Assembly: GCF_000314795.2 (NCBI RefSeq)
Contig: NZ_KB373315.1
Location: forward strand, 246,501 to 310,500
Direction: 5' to 3'
Length of the DNA: 64,000 bases
Source of the DNA: Streptococcus sp. F0442
GTDB taxonomy: Bacteria; Bacillota; Bacilli; Lactobacillales; Streptococcaceae
Every line of letters begins with the position of its first letter. The stretch's first letter is position 1. The position numbers were made by a program, and so were the translations under genes. This document shows positions 1 to 8,441 of this stretch, piece by piece. A model generated the notes under the pieces. The model saw only the letters and a list, made by a program, of their open reading frames with translations. It was not told the DNA's origin and searched no databases.

Positions 1-1
1 C

Positions 2-88
2 GAAAAATTGGAGAAAATTCCAGCCCATAGTCTCTCCCTCATGCGCCCATCTGATCTAGCTGGACTTCTACTTCTAGACGGACAGTGA
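2..88 (+). CDS. C-terminal end of an unidentified protein (partial)
   Basis: The window opens inside a reading frame that runs 28 codons to a TGA at 86-88. The residues end in a leucine-rich stretch, LLLLDGQ. I do not recognise the family from so short a tail. It lies about 100 bp upstream of the UroD-like gene on the same strand, with no clear terminator between, so it could belong to the same transcript. It could also be a chance open frame, as the other two frames close quickly. Confidence 0.4.
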   Translation, partial: EKLEKIPAHSLSLMRPSDLAGLLLLDGQ

Positions 89-187
89 TAAAAAAAGATG
101 AAGAACTTGATAAAAAATATATATTAGTCAAAGAATGATTGAAGTGTTAAGATAACAAACAAGAAAAGAATAGAACGAGGTAAGAAC

Positions 188-1189
188 ATGTCAGCAAAAA
201 GAGAATTAGTCTTAAAAGCATTCAAAGGAGAAAAAGTTGACCGTGTGCCAGTTGGATTTTGGCACCATTTTACAACAGAAGAAGAATGGTTGAAAGGATT
301 TTCCAATCCGGAAATTATTGAAAAAAACCTGAAGGGTCATCAAAACTTCCTTCACAAGGTTCAACCAGACTTTGTTAAACTTATGAGCGATGGTTACTTT
401 GCTTATCCAAACCCATCCATTCACAAAGGCCTTGAAAACATCTCTGACTTAGCAGGGATTGAACCGCTCGGAGCCGATCATCCATGGATCACAGAGCAGG
501 TAGAGCTTGTGAAAAAAATCCGTGCCGGTTTTGAAGAGGACATTGTAGCCATCTACAACATCTTTGCTCCGGTGACCTACTTCAAATGGTTGGTCGGAGA
601 AGTGTCAGGTGGAGATGACTTGATCGCAAACTTTATCGATCAAGATGCAGCAACTCTTAAAAAAGTTTTGGATACCATTGGGCAAGATATTGCAAGTTTG
701 AGCCAACGAATTATTAAGGAAGCTGGAGCAGACGGGATCTACCTCAGTGTTCAAAGCATCCAAGATGCGCGTGTCAGTCAGGAAGTTTACAAACAAGTCA
801 TCGCACCGAGTGAACTCCATGTCTTAGAGACAGCTAAGGAAGCCGGTGGGGTAAATATCCTTCATATCTGTGGCTACGAAGGAGCTCGCAATGATATCCA
901 TCTCTTCACAGACTACCCAGCTCAAGTCATTAACTGGGCAGTCGGACCAGAAGGGATTAGCCTGGCAGAAGGACGTGAAATATTCGGCGGGCGCACGGTT
1001 CTGGGTGGTTTTGAAAATGGTAAAAATGGTCTTCTCTACACAGGAGACAAGGCAGCTATCCAAGCAGAAACCAAACGCATCATCGCAGAAACAGGAACCA
1101 CAGGCTTGGTCATCGGTGCGGATTGTACCATCCCAAGTGACATTGATGAAGAACGAATCGAATGGGTTCGTGAAGCTGCAGCAGAATAA
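188..1189 (+). CDS. UroD-fold protein, probable zinc/thiol methyltransferase-like (MtaA/CmuA type)
   Basis: 333-residue member of the uroporphyrinogen decarboxylase superfamily. The start at 188 is preceded by GAGGT. Streptococci lack a haem pathway, so true UroD activity is unlikely. The sequence has His226-x-Cys228 (in LHICG) and Cys313 (in GADCT). This HxC...C pattern is the zinc ligand set of corrinoid/thiol methyltransferases such as MtaA and MtbA, with similar spacing. The protein therefore more likely handles a methyl or thiol substrate in the cytoplasm. It sits 27 bp before a polar amino-acid-type ABC transporter, which suggests that its substrate is imported. Substrate unknown; the family call is firm, the methyltransferase reading is inference. 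Confidence 0.8.
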   Translation: MSAKRELVLKAFKGEKVDRVPVGFWHHFTTEEEWLKGFSNPEIIEKNLKGHQNFLHKVQPDFVKLMSDGYFAYPNPSIHKGLENISDLAGIEPLGADHPWITEQVELVKKIRAGFEEDIVAIYNIFAPVTYFKWLVGEVSGGDDLIANFIDQDAATLKKVLDTIGQDIASLSQRIIKEAGADGIYLSVQSIQDARVSQEVYKQVIAPSELHVLETAKEAGGVNILHICGYEGARNDIHLFTDYPAQVINWAVGPEGISLAEGREIFGGRTVLGGFENGKNGLLYTGDKAAIQAETKRIIAETGTTGLVIGADCTIPSDIDEERIEWVREAAAE

Positions 1190-1216
1190 GGAAAAGAGAA
1201 AGAGAGAAAAGAGAGT

Positions 1217-2095
1217 ATGAGTAAAAAAACATGGATTATCGGTGGGGTAGCCGTTCTTGCCCTTGCAGGTGCAACGATTATTGGTCGAAGCTTGAACCAC
1301 GCAAACGACAGCAAAGGATCAACAGGATCTAATAAAGTAACAACCTTGAAAGTAGCCCACACGCAAAACTATGTGCCGTATGATTTCGTTGATGAAAAAG
1401 GAGAATCAGATGGCTATGAAGTAGCTGTGCTCAAAGCCATTGACGAAAAATTACCAGACTACAAGTTTGAGTACACTGGAACAAGTGATGACGACCTTTT
1501 GATCGGTCTAGAATCTGGTAAGTATGATATCGGAACTAAAGGAGCTTGGTATACCGAAGAACGCGCCAAGAAATTTATCATTCCAAAAGAACCAATCGGA
1601 GCAAGTATCATCGGATTTACCGTACGAAAAGAAGATGCGGATAAATACAAGAACATCGATGACTTTGCGAAAGAAAAAGGAAAATTGGTTCCAATTTCAC
1701 CACAAAATGCGCAATGGAATGTTATTAAAGAATACAATGAAAAGCATAAGGACCAACCAATCGAATTAACAGCTGCCGAATCGTTCAAAGTCGCAGATGC
1801 TTATGCTTGGGTACTTGAAGGTCGTTACGATGCCTTCTTTGACATCAAACTTTCCTTTGAAAAAGCTGTCACAGATAAAGATGGTTCTTACCACCAATAT
1901 GCAGACAAACTCAGCTGGTTTGCCTACAAAGGAATTCCAACTTATCCATTGATCCATAAGGATAAGAAAAACGAAAAATTTGCGGAAGCCTACAGCAAGG
2001 CTATCAAAGAATTGGAAAAAGATGGAACGCTTGCCAAACTATCCGAAAAATATTTCGGTGAAGATGTCTTCAGTTATGTAGATAAAGAGAAATAA
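1217..2095 (+). CDS. Amino-acid-type ABC transporter, substrate-binding protein (SBP_bac_3)
   Basis: 292 residues with an N-terminal hydrophobic segment (about residues 6-24) followed by a bacterial family 3 solute-binding domain (about 45-285). It would capture a polar amino acid or related small molecule outside the membrane and pass it to the two permeases that follow. Unlike most Gram-positive binding proteins, the signal region has no cysteine, so there is no lipobox; it is probably held by an uncleaved signal anchor or released. It is the second gene of the UroD-like/ABC operon. Ligand cannot be read from sequence. Confidence 0.85.
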   Translation: MSKKTWIIGGVAVLALAGATIIGRSLNHANDSKGSTGSNKVTTLKVAHTQNYVPYDFVDEKGESDGYEVAVLKAIDEKLPDYKFEYTGTSDDDLLIGLESGKYDIGTKGAWYTEERAKKFIIPKEPIGASIIGFTVRKEDADKYKNIDDFAKEKGKLVPISPQNAQWNVIKEYNEKHKDQPIELTAAESFKVADAYAWVLEGRYDAFFDIKLSFEKAVTDKDGSYHQYADKLSWFAYKGIPTYPLIHKDKKNEKFAEAYSKAIKELEKDGTLAKLSEKYFGEDVFSYVDKEK

Positions 2096-2161
2096 GATGG
2101 AACTGGGTGCGTATTGCCCCAGCTTCCTTATTTCTATCCGGATACAGAAAGGAAAAGAAAC

Positions 2162-2854
2162 ATGGTCTCATACGACATTTCCAAGGTCTGGTCATTTCTT
2201 CCAACCTTGGTCCAAGCTCTACCAGCGACCCTAGCTTTGATGGTGTTAACGACGCTTCTCGGTTCTGCATTTGGCTTGGTTTTGACTTGGGCACAAGTAT
2301 CAGAAGATAAGGTAGGAGCAGGTCTGGCAAAAGGCTATGTCTTTACTTTGCGTTGTACCCCTCCGATTGTCTTGCTCTTCTTGGTCTTTTATGGACTGCC
2401 ACAATTTTTGAACTGGTGGTTGGGCATTGACATTGACCACTGGTCCAAGTTTGTCTTTGTCCTGGTTGCCATGTTTCTTCTCTTTGCCGCGATGATTTCT
2501 GAGGTCTTTAAGGCAGCCTATTTGGCCATTCCTAAAGGTCAGATGGAGGCTGGCTTGAGTATCGGCTTGACGCCAGCTCAAACCATTTGGCGGATTGTCC
2601 TTCCCCAAGCCTTTCGCGTGGCTCTTCCAAATATGACGACGGCTATCTTGAACCTCATGCGCGACGCCGCTTTGGCTTATACTATTGGCTTTATCGATAT
2701 CATGGGAGCAGGAAATAACTTGATCAGCCGCAATCTCGGAAATTATTCCCTTGAGACTTATACAGCCGTAGCAGTGATTTACTGGGGCATTGCCCTTGTG
2801 ATCTCCTTCTCCGCTCAATTCCTTGAAAAACGACTCAGCGTAACAGAAAGGTAG
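2162..2854 (+). CDS. ABC transporter permease, His/Glu/Gln/Arg/opine type (first)
   Basis: 230-residue inner-membrane permease. The EAA loop is visible as EAGLSIGLTPAQTIWRIVLP, the contact site for the ATPase. A TTG at 2114 opens a longer frame, but the ATG at 2162 has a good ribosome binding site (AGAAAGGAAAAG) and gives the usual family length, so it is preferred. It ends 3 bp before the second permease start; the two probably form a heterodimer. Family assignment is firm; substrate unknown. Confidence 0.85.
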   Translation: MVSYDISKVWSFLPTLVQALPATLALMVLTTLLGSAFGLVLTWAQVSEDKVGAGLAKGYVFTLRCTPPIVLLFLVFYGLPQFLNWWLGIDIDHWSKFVFVLVAMFLLFAAMISEVFKAAYLAIPKGQMEAGLSIGLTPAQTIWRIVLPQAFRVALPNMTTAILNLMRDAALAYTIGFIDIMGAGNNLISRNLGNYSLETYTAVAVIYWGIALVISFSAQFLEKRLSVTER

Positions 2855-2857
2855 CTT

Positions 2858-3544
2858 ATGGATTTCAATTTTATTAGTAAAACATTTCTAGCCACCTTGG
2901 GTGGTGTTCCAGTAACCCTTCTGATCATGGTCGTATCCATCCTCTTGAGTTTTTTTCCAGCCCTCTTTTTGGCGCTCGGTCAGATCTATAAGGTCAAAGG
3001 GGTTCGCAGTTTCTCAGTGGTTTACTTGGCATTTATCCGGGCGACGCCTCCGATCCTCTTGATTCTCTTCTTTTATAGTCTCTTTCCTAGTCTCTTAAAT
3101 AGCTTTTTTAAGAGCATGGGCAGTCACTTTAATGTCTTTGAGATCAATCCCATTTACTATGCCTTTATCATCTTTAGCTTGATGACAACAGGAAGTCTAG
3201 CTGAAATTCTCCGGTCAGCTATTCTGACGGTGGATAAGGGTCAACTAGAAGCAGCGCAAGCCATCGGTTTGACCAATCGCCAAGCCTATATCCGCATTGT
3301 TTTTCCCCAAGCCCTACGTGCAGCCCTGCCCAATCTATGTAACCTGGTCATCAACTTGGTCAAAGGAACTTCCCTTGTCTTTGTCATGACCATCAAGGAT
3401 ATCACTGCCATTGCCAAGGTCGAAGCCTCTTATGGCTATCAATATTTTGAATCCTATCTCGTGATTTTTATTCTTTATATTGTCATTTGTGGGGTGATTC
3501 AGTGGGGATTCAATCGCTTAGAAAAACGCCTGACACTCGCATAG
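2858..3544 (+). CDS. ABC transporter permease, His/Glu/Gln/Arg/opine type (second)
   Basis: 228 residues with several hydrophobic segments and an EAA loop ([20 protein letters not shown]). It is paralogous to the permease just upstream and should be its heterodimer partner in the membrane. The start codon follows GAAAGGTAG, which overlaps the stop of the first permease, so translation is probably coupled. The ATPase gene follows 19 bp downstream. Confidence 0.85.
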   Translation: MDFNFISKTFLATLGGVPVTLLIMVVSILLSFFPALFLALGQIYKVKGVRSFSVVYLAFIRATPPILLILFFYSLFPSLLNSFFKSMGSHFNVFEINPIYYAFIIFSLMTTGSLAEILRSAILTVDKGQLEAAQAIGLTNRQAYIRIVFPQALRAALPNLCNLVINLVKGTSLVFVMTIKDITAIAKVEASYGYQYFESYLVIFILYIVICGVIQWGFNRLEKRLTLA

Positions 3545-3563
3545 AAGAAGGAGAATTGAAAAG

Positions 3564-4328
3564 ATGTTAGAAGTAGAACACGTATCGAAAAAATTTAAGG
3601 ACCACCAAGTCCTGGTAGATGTTAATCTCAAGGTCAACCAAGGGGATGTCGTCGTTATTTTGGGTCCATCTGGATCAGGAAAAACAACCTTCCTTCGCTG
3701 CCTTAATCACTTGGAAAAGGCGGATACAGGCCGTTTGACTTTGGGTGGAAAAGAGTATGACCTCTCAAAGCTCAGTAAAAAAGAAATTCTAGAAATCCGC
3801 CAAAAGACAGCCTTTGTCTTCCAGCATTACAATCTCTTTGCCAATAAAACAGCCCTTGAAAATATCTTGGAAGGCCTGATTGTAGCCCGCAAGATTCCAA
3901 AAGAAGAAGCTCTTCAACGGGCAGAGTCCGCCCTTGAAAAAGTCGGTCTCCTCGCTTATAAGGATTACTATCCTTCTCAATTGTCAGGGGGTCAGCAGCA
4001 GCGGATCGGAATCGCACGTGCTATCGCAGTAAAACCCGACGTGATCTTGCTGGATGAGCCGACCTCAGCGCTGGACCCAGAGTTGGTCGGGGATGTACTA
4101 GCTGTTATGAAGCAACTAGCCCAAGAAGGAGTGACCATGGTTGTGGTAACCCATGAGATGAGCTTTGCGCGTGATGTAGCCAACCACGTCATCTTTATGG
4201 ATGGTGGACACATCATCGAAGAAAACGAACCCCATGAATTCTTCAACAGTCCAAAGGAAGAGCGAACCAAACAATTCCTTTCACGGATTCTATCCGACGC
4301 CACCTATAGCGTCGAATACATGATTTAA
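3564..4328 (+). CDS. Polar amino acid ABC transporter ATP-binding protein
   Basis: 254-residue ATPase of the GlnQ/HisP type that powers the preceding transporter. Visible motifs are Walker [10 protein letters not shown] (near residue 33), the Q-loop VFQHYNLF, signature LSGGQQQR, Walker [13 protein letters not shown] and the switch histidine in VVVTHEM. AAGGAGAATTG precedes the ATG. It is the last gene of the operon. The following 870 bp are non-coding, with structured repeats. Confidence 0.92.
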   Translation: MLEVEHVSKKFKDHQVLVDVNLKVNQGDVVVILGPSGSGKTTFLRCLNHLEKADTGRLTLGGKEYDLSKLSKKEILEIRQKTAFVFQHYNLFANKTALENILEGLIVARKIPKEEALQRAESALEKVGLLAYKDYYPSQLSGGQQQRIGIARAIAVKPDVILLDEPTSALDPELVGDVLAVMKQLAQEGVTMVVVTHEMSFARDVANHVIFMDGGHIIEENEPHEFFNSPKEERTKQFLSRILSDATYSVEYMI

Positions 4329-4477
4329 CAGGAGACACACCCTGGGAAGGGTGTAGCAGATTAAAGACAAAGTCATCTTAGAAACTTTCTTTAGGTGAGT
4401 ACGGACGTCAGCGAACTTCGAAGAAGTTCCATGACTAAATTAAGATACAAAGGGCGTCTGCGGATAAAGTCAAAATA

Positions 4478-4591
4478 GGGAGCAGGACAGAAGCACTTTT
4501 GTATGGAATTACTTCGTTGTCCTGCCCCCACAAGGCTGATTAGGATTCTTCCGAGCTAAAAGGTGAGAGAAGAATTCAATCAGCTACTGTG
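4478..4591 (+). repeat. Two-stem intergenic repeat, copy 1
   Basis: The first stem pairs GGGAGCAGGAC (4478-4488) with GTCCTGCCCCC (4519-4529). The second pairs GCTGATT plus ATTCTTC (from about 4534) with GAAGAAT and AATCAGC (up to 4585), in a CACAAG...CTACTGTG frame. A homologous element occurs at 42548-42662 with the same order of stems. In the second stem, a base pair differs on both sides (GCTGATT/AATCAGC here, GTTGATT/AATCAAC there), which is compensatory. It may be a structured RNA or a mobile miniature repeat. Strand is arbitrary. Confidence 0.65.
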
Positions 4592-4691
4592 TCTTGGATT
4601 TAGTACTAATGTATTTTATGCTTTTGACACAATCCGCAGCCCGTGTTCAATTCGTTTTGAGCCCCTTCGCTTTTCAATTTTAGGCTCAGGC

Positions 4692-4716
4692 TAAAACAGT
4701 TCCCCGAACTGTTTTA
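4692..4716. repeat. Hairpin of a second repeat family, copy 1
   Basis: Perfect 11-bp stem TAAAACAGTTC / GAACTGTTTTA around a CCC loop. It is preceded by TTTAGGCTCAGGC. A matching element at 42733-42755 follows TTTAAGGCTCGGGC, but its stem has a different sequence, so the structure rather than the sequence is conserved. Confidence 0.55.
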
Positions 4717-4732
4717 CTCTCAAAACTCCCGA

Positions 4733-4765
4733 GTGCTAGAAACAACAGTGTTTCTAGCACTTTTC
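4733..4765 (+). terminator. Rho-independent terminator-like hairpin
   Basis: 12-bp perfect stem GTGCTAGAAACA / TGTTTCTAGCAC followed by TTTT. It lies well after the ABC operon and about 160 bp before the clpL promoter, and may insulate clpL from upstream transcription. Confidence 0.6.
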
Positions 4766-4927
4766 TCACGGCGGAAAGTTTCAGTGTATGTTTGAATGAG
4801 CCTAACGAACTCAGTGTTTATCATTTTTTTAGCATCACTGAGGTTGCTGGATATAATACAGTTTGTCTACATTCTAACCTCCAGTTTTTTTAGCTTGGAA
4901 TTTTTTAAAAAATTATGTAAAAAACTG

Positions 4928-4956
4928 TTGACAAAAAAATCATCTTGCTTTATAAT
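4928..4956 (+). promoter_or_regulatory. clpL sigma-A promoter
   Basis: Consensus TTGACA (4928-4933), 17-bp spacer and TATAAT (4951-4956). It would give a leader of about 240 nt before clpL. No CtsR operator (GGTCAAA-type tandem) or CIRCE element is visible around it. TTATGTAAA occurs at 4913, 4960, 5121 and 5180, bracketing the promoter and the leader. Confidence 0.8.
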
Positions 4957-5029
4957 AATTTATGTAAACAAAAAGAGGTTGGAAAATCTCAAGAGTTTAC
5001 AGGATCAATAGTGGAAAGGAGATGGTGAG

Positions 5030-5086
5030 ATGCTATTTCCAAAATATAGAAAACTAATTGATAAAAGAAGGAATATAAGATCTTAG
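5030..5086 (+). CDS. Possible 18-residue basic leader peptide before clpL
   Basis: A short frame with a strong ribosome binding site (AAAGGAG, then ATGGTGAG) encodes MLFPKYRKLIDKRRNIRS. It lies in the clpL 5' leader, and its stop codon forms the 5' arm of the first of two hairpins (TAGCC-loop-GGCTA). A translated leader whose ribosome stops on the hairpin could affect clpL expression. No family is known; it might be fortuitous. Confidence 0.35.
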   Translation: MLFPKYRKLIDKRRNIRS

Positions 5087-5193
5087 CCCTCGAGGCTATT
5101 CATTTAAAAGAAAAATAAAATTATGTAAACAAACGTTAAGTAGCCAATTCGGCTACTCATTTTCAAGAATGAATTAAAATTATGTAAAACGAG
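5084..5193 (+). promoter_or_regulatory. Tandemly duplicated hairpin leader of clpL
   Basis: Two units of about 52 bp (5084-5135 and 5141-5193) each contain a hairpin (TAGCC-5 nt-GGCTA), then TTCATTT or CTCATTT, an A-rich stretch and TTATGTAAA. The stem sequence is kept while the loops differ (CTCGA versus AATTC). The second unit ends in the clpL ribosome binding site (ACGAGG). The arrangement suggests post-transcriptional control, for example by temperature or by a bound factor; this is inference. Confidence 0.5.
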
Positions 5194-5202
5194 GTAATAA
5201 CT

Positions 5203-7323
5203 ATGAACAACAACTTTAACAATATGGATGATCTTTTCAATCAACTAATGGGAAATATGGGTGGTTTTCGTTCTGAAAGCCGTCGCTACATGATCAATGG
5301 TCGTGAAGTAACACCTGAAGAATTCGCTATTTACCGTCAAACGGGTCAACTTCCAACCGAAGGAAGTGAGCCAGTGCAACACCAACAAGGCAAAGGCATG
5401 AAACAAGATGGAATTCTTGCGAAGCTGGGTCGTAACTTGACTGAAGAAGCTCGTGAAGGAAAATTGGATCCGGTCATCGGACGCAATAAAGAAATTCAAG
5501 AAACAGCTGAAATCTTGTCTCGTCGTACCAAGAACAATCCGGTCCTTGTAGGGGATGCAGGTGTTGGTAAGACAGCTGTTGTAGAAGGCTTGGCCCAAGC
5601 TATCGTGAATGGTGATGTTCCAGCAGCCATCAAGAACAAAGAAATCATCTCCATCGATATTTCTGGTCTAGAAGCTGGTACGCAATACCGTGGTAGCTTT
5701 GAAGAAAATATCCAAAATATGATCCAAGAAGTCAAAGCGATGGGCAATGTCATCCTTTTCTTTGACGAAATTCACCAAATCCTTGGTGCGGGTAGCACAG
5801 GGGATGGTCAAGGATCTAAAGGTCTTGCGGATATCTTGAAACCAGCTCTTTCTCGTGGTGAATTGACAGTCATTGGTGCAACTACTCAAGATGAATACCG
5901 TAACACCATCTTGAAGAATGCGGCCCTTGCTCGTCGTTTCAACGAAGTCAAGGTTAATGCTCCATCAGCTGAAGATACTTTCAAGATTCTCCAAGGGATC
6001 CGTGATCTTTACGAAAAACACCACAATGTTGTCTTGCCAGATGAAGTCTTGAAAGCAGCCGTTGATTATTCTGTTCAATACATTCCACAACGTAGCTTGC
6101 CTGATAAGGCGATTGACTTGGTCGATGTGACAGCTGCTCACTTGGCAGCTCAACACCCTGTAACAGATGTCCATGCGGTTGAGCACGAAATTCAAGCGGA
6201 AAAAACTAAACAAGAAGAAGCTGCGGCTAAAGAAGATTACGAAGCAGCTCTAAATGCAAAAGTCCGTATCGAAGAGCTTGAAAAGAAAATTGCTAACCAT
6301 ACAGAGGATCACAAGGTAACTGCAACTGTCAATGACGTAGCTGAGTCTGTCGAACGGATGACTGGTATTCCAGTATCTCAAATGGGTGCAACCGATATCG
6401 AACGATTGAAAGATATGGGTCACCGTTTGCAAACGAAAGTTATTGGCCAAGACAAGGCTGTTGAAGCTGTTTCAAAAGCGATCCGTCGGAACCGTGCAGG
6501 CTTTGACGAAGGAAACCGCCCAATCGGTAGCTTCCTCTTTGTAGGTCCTACTGGTGTTGGTAAGACTGAGTTGGCAAAACAATTAGCCCTTGATATGTTC
6601 GGAACGAAAGATGCTATCATCCGTTTGGACATGTCAGAATACAGCGACCGCACAGCCGTATCTAAATTGATCGGTACCACTGCCGGTTATGTTGGTTACG
6701 ATGACAACAACAATACCTTGACAGAACGCGTCCGTCGTAATCCATACTCTATCGTCCTTCTTGACGAGATTGAAAAGGCGGATCCTCAAGTGATCACCCT
6801 TCTTCTTCAAGTCTTGGATGATGGTCGTTTGACAGACGGTCAAGGAAACACTGTTAATTTCAAGAATACCGTAATTATTGCTACTTCAAATGCTGGCTTT
6901 GGTTACGAAGCGAACTTGACAGAAGATGCGGACAAACCAGAACTCTTGGATCGTTTAAAACCATTCTTCCGTCCGGAATTCTTGAACCGTTTCAACGCCG
7001 TGATCGAGTTCTCACACTTGAGCAAGGAAGACCTTTCTAAGATTGTTGACTTGATGTTAGAAGAAGTGAACAAAACTCTTGCTAAGAAAGATATCGACTT
7101 GACAGTGAGCGATGCTGCCAAAGAATACATGACTGAAGAAGGATATGATGAAGTTATGGGTGTTCGTCCACTCCGTCGTGTGGTTGAACAACAAATCCGA
7201 GATAAAGTGACAGATTTCCACTTGGATAATCTTGATGCTAAACACTTGCTAGCAGATATGGAAGATGGAGAATTGGTCATCAGAGAAAAAGACACAAAGA
7301 AAGAAGAAAACATTGATAAATAA
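5203..7323 (+). CDS. clpL: ClpL, HSP100 ATPase/chaperone
   Basis: 706-residue cytoplasmic AAA+ chaperone of the streptococcal/lactobacillar ClpL type, which disaggregates or refolds proteins under heat and other stress. It lacks the long Clp N-domain; instead a short region carries [17 protein letters not shown]. Two AAA+ modules are visible: Walker A GDAGVGKT at 117-124 and GPTGVGKT at 448-455, with a coiled-coil middle region between them (about residues 330-370). The length matches ClpL. The gene stands alone with its own promoter and terminator and a long unusual leader. Confidence 0.95.
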   Translation: MNNNFNNMDDLFNQLMGNMGGFRSESRRYMINGREVTPEEFAIYRQTGQLPTEGSEPVQHQQGKGMKQDGILAKLGRNLTEEAREGKLDPVIGRNKEIQETAEILSRRTKNNPVLVGDAGVGKTAVVEGLAQAIVNGDVPAAIKNKEIISIDISGLEAGTQYRGSFEENIQNMIQEVKAMGNVILFFDEIHQILGAGSTGDGQGSKGLADILKPALSRGELTVIGATTQDEYRNTILKNAALARRFNEVKVNAPSAEDTFKILQGIRDLYEKHHNVVLPDEVLKAAVDYSVQYIPQRSLPDKAIDLVDVTAAHLAAQHPVTDVHAVEHEIQAEKTKQEEAAAKEDYEAALNAKVRIEELEKKIANHTEDHKVTATVNDVAESVERMTGIPVSQMGATDIERLKDMGHRLQTKVIGQDKAVEAVSKAIRRNRAGFDEGNRPIGSFLFVGPTGVGKTELAKQLALDMFGTKDAIIRLDMSEYSDRTAVSKLIGTTAGYVGYDDNNNTLTERVRRNPYSIVLLDEIEKADPQVITLLLQVLDDGRLTDGQGNTVNFKNTVIIATSNAGFGYEANLTEDADKPELLDRLKPFFRPEFLNRFNAVIEFSHLSKEDLSKIVDLMLEEVNKTLAKKDIDLTVSDAAKEYMTEEGYDEVMGVRPLRRVVEQQIRDKVTDFHLDNLDAKHLLADMEDGELVIREKDTKKEENIDK

Positions 7324-7361
7324 GGTAGATAAGAAGTGATCACTTTGTGAAAAATGGAGGC

Positions 7362-7391
7362 TGCTATAATATAGCAGTCTTTATTTTTTCT
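7362..7391 (+). terminator. clpL terminator
   Basis: Stem GGCTGCTAT / ATAGCAGTC (G-T pair tolerated), followed by TTTATTTTTT, about 40 bp after the clpL stop. Confidence 0.75.
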
Positions 7392-7558
7392 TCCCACCCA
7401 GGGGAAATTATTCGCCGGATAAGGCCAAAATCCCCCTATTTGGGCTAAAAAAACATCAATAATTAGTGAAATTAATCCAATTTGAGCAAAATTATTAATA
7501 AATAAAGAAAATAAGTATATAATTTATACAAGAAAAAAATATGAGGAATGGAAGTACG

Positions 7559-7804
7559 ATGAACAATACAATTGATATCTACTCGACTCCCGAATACAGA
7601 AAGGTTGAAGCCGTTGTTCAGCTGATGGTCGATGGTCGCTTGACAAGCTACCGTGTTGCAACTGAAACCAACATTAGCAAAATGAGCTTGGCAACTTTGA
7701 CCAAGGGAACGAGTAAAATAAAAAATATTACCTATCAAACGGCCTTGGCCTTGATTGATTGGTATGATGAGAATCATGAAAAGTATGGCATTACGATTGA
7801 CTAG
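7559..7804 (+). CDS. Small putative HTH protein (81 aa), unknown function
   Basis: 81 residues. The frame opens at an ATG at 7541, but that codon has no ribosome binding site; the ATG at 7559 follows GGAAG at the right distance and is preferred. The middle part (SYRVATETNISKMSLATLTK, then a second helix TYQTALALIDWYD) looks like a Cro/XRE-type helix-turn-helix, so DNA binding is possible. I do not recognise a named family. It stands alone between clpL and yajC. Confidence 0.65.
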   Translation: MNNTIDIYSTPEYRKVEAVVQLMVDGRLTSYRVATETNISKMSLATLTKGTSKIKNITYQTALALIDWYDENHEKYGITID

Positions 7805-7900
7805 TTAGTAGCCCACTTTTCGTGGTTTTTTTCTTTTTTCTGGGAAGGCGCTAGCCCCTTAGGAAGGAAGTCCGATTTTGCTTGAAAAGGATGGAGAAAC

Positions 7901-7929
7901 TTGAAAAGACGGGCGAAATTTGATATAGT
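7901..7929 (+). promoter_or_regulatory. yajC promoter
   Basis: TTGAAA (7901-7906), 17-bp spacer, TATAGT (7924-7929), about 30 bp before the yajC start codon. Confidence 0.7.
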
Positions 7930-7960
7930 ATAGCATATATGAAATTTAAAGGAGAAACAT

Positions 7961-8287
7961 ATGCAAGGCGGAAGTTTTCTAATTATGCTTGTTCTTATGG
8001 TCGGTTTGATGTTCTTCATGAGCCGTAGCCAAAAGAAACAGTACCAAAAACGGATGGAAAGTTTGAATAAACTTCAAAAAGGAAATGAAGTCATTACCAT
8101 TGGTGGCTTGTACGGAACCATCGATGAAGTCGATAAAGAACGCAAGACGGTTGTCTTGGATGTTGATGGTGTCTACCTGACCTTTGAATTGGGAGCGATC
8201 AAAACAGTTCTTCCTGTATCAGAAGGGATCACAGCAGCTGCAACAGAAGGTGTTAGCTCAGAAGTCGATTCAGCCATCGAAGAATAA
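7961..8287 (+). CDS. yajC: YajC, Sec translocase accessory subunit
   Basis: 108 residues. An N-terminal membrane helix (about 5-22) is followed by the typical RSQKKQYQKRMESL stretch and the conserved GNEVITIGGLYGTIDEV core. YajC associates with SecDF/SecYEG and aids protein export. AAAGGAGAAAC precedes the ATG. It is a single gene between its own promoter and a good terminator, just upstream of the uppS operon. Confidence 0.92.
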   Translation: MQGGSFLIMLVLMVGLMFFMSRSQKKQYQKRMESLNKLQKGNEVITIGGLYGTIDEVDKERKTVVLDVDGVYLTFELGAIKTVLPVSEGITAAATEGVSSEVDSAIEE

Positions 8288-8297
8288 TCATCAGGAA

Positions 8298-8318
8298 AGA
8301 GGCGAAGGCCTCTTTTTT
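8298..8318 (+). terminator. yajC terminator
   Basis: Stem AGAGGC / GCCTCT with loop GAAG, followed by a T run, 10 bp after the yajC stop. Confidence 0.85.
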
Positions 8319-8400
8319 AGTGGGAAAAAGGGACAGTAGGGTCAAGGAAAGCTCTGCTAGTTCAAAAAAGAGGCCAGCGTCCCTATTTTATGGGGATTTA

Positions 8401-8409
8401 TGGTATAAT
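8401..8409 (+). promoter_or_regulatory. uppS promoter (extended -10)
   Basis: TGGTATAAT at 8401-8409 is an extended -10 site. No good -35 box is visible upstream. It lies about 33 bp before the uppS start. Confidence 0.55.
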
Positions 8410-8441
8410 GAAGCGATAAATATTGAAATAGGTAGAAAAAC

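Noticed and set aside
4731..4763. Possible CIRCE element (GAGTGCTAG and CTAGCAC arms)
   Set aside because: The arms are in inverted order relative to CIRCE (TTAGCACTC-N9-GAGTGCTAA) and are followed by T residues; it is a terminator-like hairpin.
4796..5011. A 71-codon frame before clpL
   Set aside because: It runs through the clpL promoter, has no ribosome binding site, and its product is an AT-driven hydrophobic/Lys-rich sequence with no similarity that I know.
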